Assembly: GCF_019331695.1 (NCBI RefSeq) | Contig: NZ_JAHBBI010000006.1 | Location: 1-64,000, forward strand | DNA length: 64,000 nucleotides | DNA from: Bifidobacterium pluvialisilvae | Lineage (GTDB): Bacteria; Actinomycetota; Actinomycetes; Actinomycetales; Bifidobacteriaceae | Direction: 5' to 3' | Shown here: positions 46,142-53,360 of the stretch, piece by piece | Layout: the number at the start of each line of letters is the position of its first letter | Position numbering within the stretch: the first letter of the stretch is position 1 | The notes under the pieces: generated by a model | What the model saw: only the letters and a program-made list of their open reading frames with translations | Told to the model about the DNA's origin: nothing | The model's database searches: none | Program-made: the position numbers and the translations under genes

Positions 46142-46510
46142 AATGCAAACCCAATCTTTCCTAAATCCAATCCACTGTCAACGGTGGACCAAGTCACCAT
46201 GCCATCTCGTCCAGGCCTCGCGCTCGATGAATCGCGCTCGCATCGCCTACAGACAGTCCACCGGACTGTCTGCCTAACGGCTCAGCTTGGTCCTGCCCTA
46301 TGACGCCGTCGAAGGTGTCGGGGCGGTAACGCCTATACAATGCCAAAGCCATAATGCAAACCCAATCTTTCCTAAATCCAATCCACTGTCAACGGTGGAC
46401 CAAGTCACCATGCCATCTCGCCCAAGCCTCGCGCTCGACGCATCGCGCTCGCATCGCCTACAGACAGTCCACCGGACTGTTTGCTTAACGGCTCAGCAAG
46501 TCACCATACT
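46075..46510. repeat. 211-bp tandem duplication with REP-like hairpin at dnaX 5' end
   Basis: Units 46075-46285 and 46286-46496 are nearly identical. Each holds the dnaX start region, a GGACCAAGTCACCAT word inverted to dnaX codons 20-24, and an element with direct TCGCGCTCG repeats and the hairpin CAGACAGTCC-ACC-GGACTGTCTG. A third fragment, CAAGTCACCAT, follows the second hairpin. The approximately 495-bp gap to the FNT gene holds no other gene. Confidence 0.9.
46286..46352 (-). pseudogene. Duplicated 5' fragment of dnaX
   Basis: Second copy of the dnaX ribosome binding site, start codon (46352) and first 22 codons (MALALYRRYRPDTFDGVIGQDQ without its downstream part). The frame then runs into the hairpin element. 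It could start a short decoy peptide in the leader but cannot make a DnaX domain. Confidence 0.7.
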
Positions 46511-46636
46511 ACTTTGCAGGGTCCGCCCGACGCATAAGCCGGAGTCGGCAAACGACGGGAACAGGCGCGGCTGCGTCAACCGTGTGCGCGAATATGGTGT
46601 GCGGTTCATCGAAGACTCCAGAGAAGGGATCTCACC

Positions 46637-47569
46637 ATGCCGCACAACGGCAATCCAGCAACCGACGCCGACAACGCACCGACCATCAAGACGACGCAGT
46701 CCATACTCACCCCGCAGATCAACGTCAACGCCCTGACCCCCGCGGAAACCGAGGAGGCCGTGGAGAAGGCCGGCGTCGGCAAGACGCATCTCACCGGAGG
46801 CAAGGCCTTCGTCTCCGCCATGTTCGCCGGCGCGTTCATCGGCTTCGGCGCACTGTTCTTCCTCATCGTCACCTGCGACCCGGCCATGACCTGGGGCCCG
46901 AAGCGGTTCGTCGGCGGCCTCGCCTTCTGCATGGGACTCGTGCTCGTGCTCTGCTGCGGCGCCGAACTGTTCACCGGCAACTCGCTGATGGCCTCCGACA
47001 TCGCCGCCCGCAAGATCAGCTGGGGCGCGCTCGCCAAGAACTGGGTCATCGTCTGGTTCGGCAACCTCGCCGGAGCCCTGCTGCTGGTCACGCTCATCGT
47101 GTTCGCCGGCACCATGGGCCTCAACGACGGCGCCGTAGGCAATACCGCCGTGGCCACCGCCGCCTCGAAGATCACCCCGGACTGGGTCACGCTGTTCTTC
47201 CGCGGCATCCTGTGCAACATCCTCGTCTGCCTGGCCGTGCGCATCGGTTTCTCCGCACGCTCCGTCGGCGACAAGGTCCTCGGCATCCTGCTGCCCATCG
47301 CCGGCTTCGTGGCCATGGGCTTCGAGCACTGTGTGGCGAACATGTTCTTCCTTCCCGTCGGTCTCGCGGCCAAGCTCATGGGCTTCGGCGCCTCGGCTGC
47401 GGGAGCCGGGGCCGTGACCGTGCCCGGCATCCTGTACAACCTTTCGGCGGCCACGCTGGGCAACATCGTCGGCGGCGCCATCTTCGTGGCGCTCGCCTAC
47501 TGGTTCGTCAACGCCCGACGCGCCAACGCCCCGGCGACGGCCGACGACACCGCCACATCAGCCAAGTAG
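46637..47569 (+). CDS. Formate/nitrite family channel
   Basis: FNT-family pentameric anion channel, FocA/NirC-like. 310 residues, about six membrane spans; the pattern AGAFIGFGALFFLIV, ELFTGNSLM, WVIVWFGNLAGALLL and FEHCVANMFF is characteristic (the last includes the central His). A hydrophilic N-terminus of about 50 residues precedes span 1. GAAGGGA precedes the ATG. In bifidobacteria formate is a fermentation product, so export, or re-uptake for Fhs, is likely. Confidence 0.92.
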   Translation: MPHNGNPATDADNAPTIKTTQSILTPQINVNALTPAETEEAVEKAGVGKTHLTGGKAFVSAMFAGAFIGFGALFFLIVTCDPAMTWGPKRFVGGLAFCMGLVLVLCCGAELFTGNSLMASDIAARKISWGALAKNWVIVWFGNLAGALLLVTLIVFAGTMGLNDGAVGNTAVATAASKITPDWVTLFFRGILCNILVCLAVRIGFSARSVGDKVLGILLPIAGFVAMGFEHCVANMFFLPVGLAAKLMGFGASAAGAGAVTVPGILYNLSAATLGNIVGGAIFVALAYWFVNARRANAPATADDTATSAK

Positions 47570-47670
47570 CGGAAGCCAGACGACAATCCATCGACGGGGC
47601 CGGCCATGCCGTGGCACCGCGGCCGAGCCCGGCACGATGAGGCGACGCGTCGCGGCCCGTCGCAGGCGCA

Positions 47671-48051
47671 TCAGCCACAGTCCTTCGGTCCGGCCCTGGC
47701 CCGCGCCGAGGCGTCGACGACGAACGGCACACGGGTCGGCACCGCGGCCGTGACCGTCACATCCTCGCCGGTAATCGCGCAGCCGGTCAGGCGGGCGCGG
47801 TTGGCGGCCGCCGTGGAGCCGCCCTCCGCACAGGGGTCGCCACTGGATTCGTAGAGCGCGGTGGCCGCCGCGAGCGCCGCATGGTCCGCCGCGGTCTGCG
47901 CCACGGACCGGCAGTACAGCACGTTGCCCACGGCCAGGATCGTGGACAGCAGCATGGCGGCGGCCATCACCAGTCCGACGCCGACGACGGTACCGGACCC
48001 CTTGTCGGCACGCATCCATGCGCCGACGCCCCCGCATCCCACGCTATTCAT
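47671..48051 (-). CDS. TadE-like / Rv3654c-type pseudopilin
   Basis: 126 residues. Lys/Gly stretch KGSGTVVGVGLVMAAAMLLSTILAVG resembles a prepilin-type cleavage site and hydrophobic helix; the QTAADHAALAAATAL segment is typical of the Rv3654c/TadE-like family. Starts at ATG 48051, overlapping the upstream TadE gene by eight bases. Last gene of the second Tad unit, convergent with the FNT gene. Confidence 0.85.
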   Translation of the reverse strand: MNSVGCGGVGAWMRADKGSGTVVGVGLVMAAAMLLSTILAVGNVLYCRSVAQTAADHAALAAATALYESSGDPCAEGGSTAAANRARLTGCAITGEDVTVTAAVPTRVPFVVDASARARAGPKDCG

Positions 48052-48478
48052 GCCGGATTCCCGCGGCCTCGCCCCTGCCTTCCGGCAGGACCACGCCCAA
48101 CGGCCCAGGCAGCACGGGGCATCGCGTCGTCACGATGACCATGCCTCCATTCACCGTCGTCGTGGCACTTGCGCCGTTCCCTGCGATTCGAGCCACGACC
48201 CCGGCGACGTCGGCGGACCCATCGCCGGCCACGACCAGTTCCCTGGCGGCGGCACGGGCGGCGTCCTGACAGTTCATGTTGACGATCACCGCCCGTGCGG
48301 ATGAGAACAGCATCAACGCGACCACCATCACCGTCGGCAGCACCACGGCGAACTCCGCGGTGACGGTCCCCCGGTCCGAGCGTGCCAGCCCGCGTCGGAC
48401 CGGGTGCCATCGTCGTGCGATGCCATTGCGCGCCATGCCATTGCGTACCATGTCATCCCGTCGTGCGGCGTTCGTCAT
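48044..48478 (-). CDS. TadE-family pseudopilin
   Basis: 144 residues. A basic N-terminus (about 1-33), then DRGTVTAEFAVVLPTVMVVALMLFSSARAVIV: the Gly-Thr-Val-Thr-Ala-Glu site with Glu+5 and hydrophobic helix defines TadE. GGCAGGGA precedes ATG 48478. Sits 17 bp after the pilin gene and overlaps the next one. Minor pseudopilin of the Tad apparatus. Confidence 0.88.
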   Translation of the reverse strand: MTNAARRDDMVRNGMARNGIARRWHPVRRGLARSDRGTVTAEFAVVLPTVMVVALMLFSSARAVIVNMNCQDAARAAARELVVAGDGSADVAGVVARIAGNGASATTTVNGGMVIVTTRCPVLPGPLGVVLPEGRGEAAGIRHE

Positions 48479-48495
48479 CGTCCCTGCCTTTCGCG

Positions 48496-48771
48496 TCAGA
48501 CGCTCAGGGCCTGTTTGACCAGATTGGTCAGCAGCGTCCTCACGGTTCCGGATTTCAGAATCGCCACGAGCAGTCCGGCGAAGCCGGTCGCGGCGATCAT
48601 GACGACGGCGTATTCGGCCGTGGCCAGTCCTTTCTCCGGTTCCGCGGTCAACGTGCGCAGCCGCGCATCCCAGAGACATATCGTCGTTCTCACCCGCCGG
48701 GTCAGGTCTCCCGGCCGGCCGCTTATATCGGGTCCATGATTCAGCCCGTCTGATCGCAGTCGTTCCATCAT
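48496..48771 (-). CDS. DUF4244 Flp-type major pilin candidate
   Basis: 91 residues. A long polar leader (about 1-46) is followed by EKGLATAEYAVVMIAATGFAGLLVAILKSG: Gly-Leu-Ala-Thr-Ala-Glu-Tyr is the prepilin cleavage motif with Glu5/Tyr6. The C-terminal VRTLLTNLVKQAL is typical of actinobacterial DUF4244 pilins. First gene of its unit; a 203-bp upstream region holds the conserved Tad motif and a DnaA-box-like site. Confidence 0.88.
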   Translation of the reverse strand: MMERLRSDGLNHGPDISGRPGDLTRRVRTTICLWDARLRTLTAEPEKGLATAEYAVVMIAATGFAGLLVAILKSGTVRTLLTNLVKQALSV

Positions 48772-48876
48772 GTCCGTCCTTTCCGGCGGTCAATCGTCCG
48801 CCTTTCTTGCATCGGTCTGTGTGTTCCGGCTTCGAAGCTGATTCCAGTGTGCCGTATTCCGCGCCGCCTCCCCATG

Positions 48877-48943
48877 GTTTTCCGACAATGTTGACGAACG
48901 TGGATAAGCCCTACTGCCGCTTGGAAAACCAGACTGTGGATAA
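48877..48943 (-). promoter_or_regulatory. Shared Tad motif and DnaA-box-like site upstream of the pilin gene
   Basis: A 22-bp motif at 48877-48898 containing CAATGTTGACG matches 19 of 22 bases at 52576-52597 upstream of the other Tad unit. A perfect TTATCCACA (minus, 48935-48943) and a one-mismatch version (48898-48906) follow. Position fits a regulator site about 106 bp upstream of the pilin start. Confidence 0.6.
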
Positions 48944-48973
48944 CCGTACGGCCATCCACATCGGATGGTTCCG

Positions 48974-49546
48974 TCACCCTCCGGCGAACGACACGATGGA
49001 GGGGACGACTCCGATGAGTATGAACGCCGGCAGGAAGCACAGCCCCATGGGCACCAGCACCCGCACCGACAGTCTGGCGGCGTTCTCCTCGATCGAGCGC
49101 CGTTCGTCCCTGTCGATCTGCTCGATGGTCGTTTCGATGCGCAGCAGCGGCGAGATGCCATGCTTCCACGATGGCGCCAAAGCCTCGCGTATGGTGTCCA
49201 ACGCCCTGCGGTGGCGACTGTCGGGCACGACCACGCCCCAGGCGTTGCCCCAGTCCGCACCACGGTTCAACGCGTCCGCGATGGCGATCAGATGCGCGCC
49301 CAACACGTCATCATCCGGCGCGGCCGACGCATCGTCGTCGCACAGGACGCCGCCGATGACCTCCAATGCCCGGGGGATGGACGCCCCCTGACGCACCGCC
49401 ACGGCGATCATCTCCAGCAGCAGCGGCACCGACGGGCCCCCATCGCACGACGACCGCGCCAACGCGACGGCGCGATGTCCTCCGACATGCAGATACGCCG
49501 CCATGCCGGCCATGCCGGCCGCCAGCAGTTGCCAGACCATTCCCAT
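48974..49546 (-). CDS. TadC-like (GspF domain) inner-membrane platform protein
   Basis: 190 residues: N-terminal hydrophobic helix, T2SSF cytoplasmic domain (GPSVPLLLEMIAVAVRQGASIPRALEVIG), then ISPLLRIETTIEQIDRDERRSIEENAARLSVRVLVPMG and a final membrane span. GGGGGAT lies five bases before ATG 49546. Last gene of the ssd-tadA-tadB-tadC unit. Shorter than proteobacterial TadC, as is usual in actinobacteria. Confidence 0.87.
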   Translation of the reverse strand: MGMVWQLLAAGMAGMAAYLHVGGHRAVALARSSCDGGPSVPLLLEMIAVAVRQGASIPRALEVIGGVLCDDDASAAPDDDVLGAHLIAIADALNRGADWGNAWGVVVPDSRHRRALDTIREALAPSWKHGISPLLRIETTIEQIDRDERRSIEENAARLSVRVLVPMGLCFLPAFILIGVVPSIVSFAGG

Positions 49547-49565
49547 ACGAATCCCCCTTACCGCA

Positions 49566-50267
49566 TCATGACGCCCCGCGAGCGCCCCGCGACGACCGAC
49601 CATCCGCTCCACCGCCGGAGCGCCCGCCGACATCGTCGTGCAGACGACGCATCAGCGCCCCCACCCACGCCAATCCCACGGCATAGCACAACGCACCCAG
49701 CGACAGGCACAACAGCCCCGGCATGGTGCCGAACAGGAACGCCAACGGCCGGGCGCCCAGCATCTCGCCGAGCAGGACGGTCACCGCCGGCAACGCGGAC
49801 AGCAGCCTCACCGTGGACCGGGGCATGGCCATCGCCTTCGCCTCCAGATCCTCCACAAGCCGCGAGCGCGCATACGATGACGCGACGGCAGACAGGCACC
49901 GCACCGTCTCGCATCCGAGCCGCTCACTCACCCGGCATGCCACGAACACGTCGCGGGCGACGCGACGGGCCTGCTCCGGGGTCTCGTCATCGCCGCGCCG
50001 ATGCTCGAACACCTCCACGGCACGCTCCTCGGTGACGGCTGCCGTGGCGAACCGACGGCCGGCAAGCTCCTCAAGCGCCCCGGACGCGGTGCCGCCATTG
50101 CGGATGAACGCGCTCATCGACGACAGCGCGGCCGCCAACCCCATGCGACTCACCGACCGCACGGCGACGTCGCCCAGGCCGCACAGTCTGCGCCACGGCG
50201 ACGTCACATCCCATAGCGAACACCCCACAGCCAGGCCCGAGGCCACCGCGGCCAACACCGCCATCAT
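49566..50267 (-). CDS. TadB-like (GspF domain) platform protein
   Basis: 233 residues, two to three membrane spans with a GspF-type domain in between (LSSMSAFIRNGGTASGALEELAGR, then ARDVFVACRVSERLGCETVRCLSAVASSYARSRLVEDLEAKAM). The start ATG 50267 overlaps the tadA stop (ATGATG), so translation is coupled. Anchors the assembly ATPase at the membrane. Confidence 0.87.
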   Translation of the reverse strand: MMAVLAAVASGLAVGCSLWDVTSPWRRLCGLGDVAVRSVSRMGLAAALSSMSAFIRNGGTASGALEELAGRRFATAAVTEERAVEVFEHRRGDDETPEQARRVARDVFVACRVSERLGCETVRCLSAVASSYARSRLVEDLEAKAMAMPRSTVRLLSALPAVTVLLGEMLGARPLAFLFGTMPGLLCLSLGALCYAVGLAWVGALMRRLHDDVGGRSGGGADGRSSRGARGAS

Positions 50268-51355
50268 CGGCGACGCTCCGGCAGACAGGGCGCCGGGGAG
50301 ACGCCCCCGCCGGCCAATGGCACATCCCACCGCTCGGCGAACGCAGGCCATCCGGCATGGTATGCCGCCGGCCCCACACCGTCCCATTCACACAACGCGC
50401 GCCCCACCAGACGGCCGTCATCATCCACCTCCAGCACACCGATCTGGGCCAGACGGCGCATGCCGTGCGGCCGTTCCAGATGCAGCACCGCATCGAACGC
50501 ACCCCATGCCAGCATCGCCAACGCCTCCGGGCGCAACCCGGCCAGCAGACCCAACGTGGTCAGCCGGGCCGGCACCCGGTCCACACCATCGGCATGCAAC
50601 GTGGCCATGCCGCCGTGATGGCCGGAGTTCAACGCGCGCAACAGGTCCGCGATCTCCTCGCCACGGCATTCCCCCAGCACCACACGATCGGGCCTCATGC
50701 GCAGCGTGGCCTTGACCAGATCGGGCAGTCCCACGGCGCCGGCGCCCTCCACGTTCGCCTCCCGCGCCACAAGTGACACATGATTGCCGTGGTCGATAGC
50801 ACCGAGCTCGCGAATCTCCTCCACGCTGACGATGCGTTCGCCGGCGTCGCACGCGGAGAGCAGCGCCTTGAGCAGTGTGGTCTTGCCGGTGCCGGTGCCG
50901 CCGGTGATGAGCATCGTCGCCCGTGCATCCACCAGCCGTCGGAGCAGCGTCATCCACGTCTCGGGGAACATGCCGGAGCCGCACAGCGTCGGCAGGTCGG
51001 ATGGCACACGGTCCGGGAATCGGATGGACAACGCCGCTCCCTGCTCCACCAACGGCTCGATGACGGCGTGCACACGGATGCCATCCGGGGTGGCGGCGTC
51101 GGCTATCGGCCGTGAATCGTCGAGCCGGCGCCCAAGCTGGGCACACAGCTGCACGGCGTAGTCGCGCACGATGCGGGGTGAGCGGAACCCTATCGGCATG
51201 GCGCGCTCCTCCATGCCGTCGCCGCGGTCCACCCATATGCGTCCTTCGCAGGTCACCGCCACGTCGGTGATGCCCGGCTCGCGCAGCACTTCGTCGAGCG
51301 GCCCGAACACCACGGTCGCGCGTCGGCCGCCGCCGGCGTCAAGGCCGGCGGCCAT
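50264..51355 (-). CDS. TadA/CpaF-type pilus assembly ATPase
   Basis: Secretion ATPase powering Tad pilin assembly. 363 residues. Walker A ITGGTGTGKTTLLKALL (about residues 149-165), Asp box IVSVEEIRELG, Walker B RPDRVVLGECRGEE, His box NSGHHGGMATLHAD. The N-terminal domain of longer CpaF proteins is largely missing, as in other actinobacteria. GGAGAGG precedes ATG 51355, which overlaps the end of the preceding gene by 17 bases. Confidence 0.93.
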   Translation of the reverse strand: MAAGLDAGGGRRATVVFGPLDEVLREPGITDVAVTCEGRIWVDRGDGMEERAMPIGFRSPRIVRDYAVQLCAQLGRRLDDSRPIADAATPDGIRVHAVIEPLVEQGAALSIRFPDRVPSDLPTLCGSGMFPETWMTLLRRLVDARATMLITGGTGTGKTTLLKALLSACDAGERIVSVEEIRELGAIDHGNHVSLVAREANVEGAGAVGLPDLVKATLRMRPDRVVLGECRGEEIADLLRALNSGHHGGMATLHADGVDRVPARLTTLGLLAGLRPEALAMLAWGAFDAVLHLERPHGMRRLAQIGVLEVDDDGRLVGRALCEWDGVGPAAYHAGWPAFAERWDVPLAGGGVSPAPCLPERRR

Positions 51356-52538
51356 CGCAACACCTCTCCTCCACCCGGTCGCATATGTCATCCAGCAGCC
51401 TGCGATACCGTCGAGGAATCCTGGAGATGCCCAGCCCGGCCAGCAGTCCCTTGCCCAGACTGCCTTTCCGCCGTATCACTCCGGCCAGAGGCACCTTGAG
51501 ATAGTCCTTGGCGTCGCGTTCCGTCACCACGCCGCCACGGCCCGCCCCGAACGGCCGGACGCCAACGAGCAGCAGCGGCGCATCCGCCGACGGCATGACG
51601 GCCGCGCCCTCCTCGTCATGCGCGCCCGCGTCCCTCATCCGTGCCAAAGCTCCCCGGGCGCGCGCCAGTCCGAGCACGCTGAGCTCCACCAGCATCACGT
51701 GCAGGGCGATGGGCACCTTCCGCCAGTCCGTCGCATGGCCGGCGTCCACCATGACGACGTCCCGGCATTGGGTCAGCGCGTCCACGGCCGCCTCCACCTC
51801 CCACCAGTCCGGGTGACCGTCGTTCCAAGGGTCCGAGGCCAGCATGGGCAACCCCTCCCATTGGGGAAGCTCATGCAGCAGCGACTCGGGCTCGATCCTG
51901 CCCAGCGGCGCGCTGACGCCGCTCCAGCGGAGTCCTCCCTCGGATTCCTGCCCCAGCAGCACATCGATTCCGCCCGCGGAGAAGTCCATGTCGACGACCA
52001 CACATGTCCGGTCGCGTTTCATCAGGGTCCGTGCGCACATGGCCGCGAACGTGCTGACGCCGATGCCACCGCTCGCCGATGAGAACACCACCATGCCCGG
52101 CCCGCCAATCCGTCCGGAACCCGGCCCACCGTCGAACGTGTGTCCCGATGGAGCCGCCGCTCCCCGATCCGCTCCGCCGCGATCACGGCCACGGCTGCGG
52201 CTGCGGCTGCGGCTGCGGCAGCTCCCGTGCGCGAGACCGTCCTCGCGCCCACGGCCATCCCCGAGCCCACGGCCGTGTTCCGTCCGACGCGGCACCGCCC
52301 CCGGCGGGGAGGAGCGCGCATAGAACCGCTTCGGCCGCGGTGTCGGCAACGAATCCATCCCCGCCGGCAGCGGGATGCCGCCGACGGAGACGCCCGCCCC
52401 GCGGATGTCGCGGCCGCCTCCGGAAACCCCGCGATTCCCGCCACCGGTAGCGCCAATGCCCGCATCCGCATCGGCGCCCGCGACCCGTCCCGCCGGTCGC
52501 ACAGCATCGTTGATCATCCCGATATGCACAGCATTCAT
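51339..52538 (-). CDS. Ssd/CpaE-like MinD-family protein of the Tad locus
   Basis: 399 residues. A Gly/Arg/Ser-rich N-terminal 145 residues of low complexity (runs of alternating Arg-Ser) precede a MinD/ParA-type domain: FSSASGGIGVSTFAAMCA, a Walker A variant without the usual first Lys and with Val for the second, then VVVDMDFSAGGIDVLLG. Related proteins (Ssd, CpaE, TadZ) localise the pilus machine; ATP hydrolysis may be lost here. ATG 52538 is chosen; an upstream GTG at 52625 would place the conserved Tad motif inside the coding region. Confidence 0.82.
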   Translation of the reverse strand: MNAVHIGMINDAVRPAGRVAGADADAGIGATGGGNRGVSGGGRDIRGAGVSVGGIPLPAGMDSLPTPRPKRFYARSSPPGAVPRRTEHGRGLGDGRGREDGLAHGSCRSRSRSRSRGRDRGGADRGAAAPSGHTFDGGPGSGRIGGPGMVVFSSASGGIGVSTFAAMCARTLMKRDRTCVVVDMDFSAGGIDVLLGQESEGGLRWSGVSAPLGRIEPESLLHELPQWEGLPMLASDPWNDGHPDWWEVEAAVDALTQCRDVVMVDAGHATDWRKVPIALHVMLVELSVLGLARARGALARMRDAGAHDEEGAAVMPSADAPLLLVGVRPFGAGRGGVVTERDAKDYLKVPLAGVIRRKGSLGKGLLAGLGISRIPRRYRRLLDDICDRVEERCCDGRRP

Positions 52539-53088
52539 GGTCCGATTGTCGCAATGCCGGTCATGCCGGCACCGGGTTTTTCGGCAATGTTGACGGATGG
52601 ACCACCCTCGACCCGAGTTATCCACATTCCGGAGCCGTCCTCATCCACAATCGTCCAGTCCACGACCACTCATGACCATCCAGAACCGCCCACCGTCGGC
52701 GGCACTCACCCACGCCCGGCCATGCCCCCATCCACATTGTGAACGCTCCATCCACCATTCGCGCGTCGGACGTCAACGACAAATCGACGACGATCCCCGC
52801 CATCGGACATCAATCATCCATCAAACGCACAGAACATATCGCGACGACCATGCCGAACGCATCGAATCCGCCCACATCGAAACAAAACCGAACGCCGCAT
52901 CTCCCCTCACGCCACGGAACCCCCGCAACACCTCCGCACAACGGCGGACCCACAAAAAAACCATGGAAAAACCGATGCCCACGGCTTGCGAAACACCGCA
53001 TCGGGTGGATAATAGAACTACAAGCAAAACAGAACAGCGCGGAGCCCACAAGAGTAGATGATCACCAAGGTCAATGATGTTGGGCGGA
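52539..53088. other. Upstream region of the Tad operon
   Basis: Holds the shared Tad motif (52576-52597) and a perfect TTATCCACA nonamer (52618-52626). Repeated ATCCACA-like words follow near 52650 and 52730. Beyond 52740 the composition becomes AT-richer than the surroundings (to about 53100), with no credible coding frame. Confidence 0.5.
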
Positions 53089-53192
53089 TTATATAAGACT
53101 TACCGCCACGACGACGATGTTGTGTAGAGATTCCGCATGTACGTGATGCTTGTACATAAAGCCGGTTCCCATTCGGGGGCCGGCTTTTGCAT
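53089..53192 (+). ncRNA. Candidate small RNA or pmt leader with terminator
   Basis: A TTATATAAG box (53089-53097), suited to a -10 element, precedes about 95 nt. That stretch contains an ATGTAC...GTACAT hairpin and ends in AAAGCCGG...CCGGCTTTT (53158-53187), a terminator-like structure. The transcript would end about 170 bp before pmt. No family was recognised. Confidence 0.35.
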
Positions 53193-53360
53193 ATCCGCAC
53201 GCCGTTCCTTCCCATGCCCTTCCTTCCCACCCCGCGCGCCGTCCCACCCCGCGCGCCGCTTCCGCACCCACCCCGCGTGCCTCTCCCGCGCGCCCCTACC
53301 GCACCATCGCCCCGCGCACACCCATCGCATGTCCACAACTCAGCCGCTACCCTTGGAAGG

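Noticed and set aside
46142-46636. Insertion sequence at the dnaX duplication
   Set aside because: No transposase frame, no constant terminal inverted repeats. The inverted arms match dnaX itself, so it is described as a hairpin element with duplication.
52618-52740. Replication origin suggested by DnaA-box-like nonamers
   Set aside because: Only one perfect box with a few weak ones, no AT-rich unwinding tract of the right form next to it, and no dnaA, dnaN or rpmH nearby. Regulatory use upstream of tad genes is more likely.
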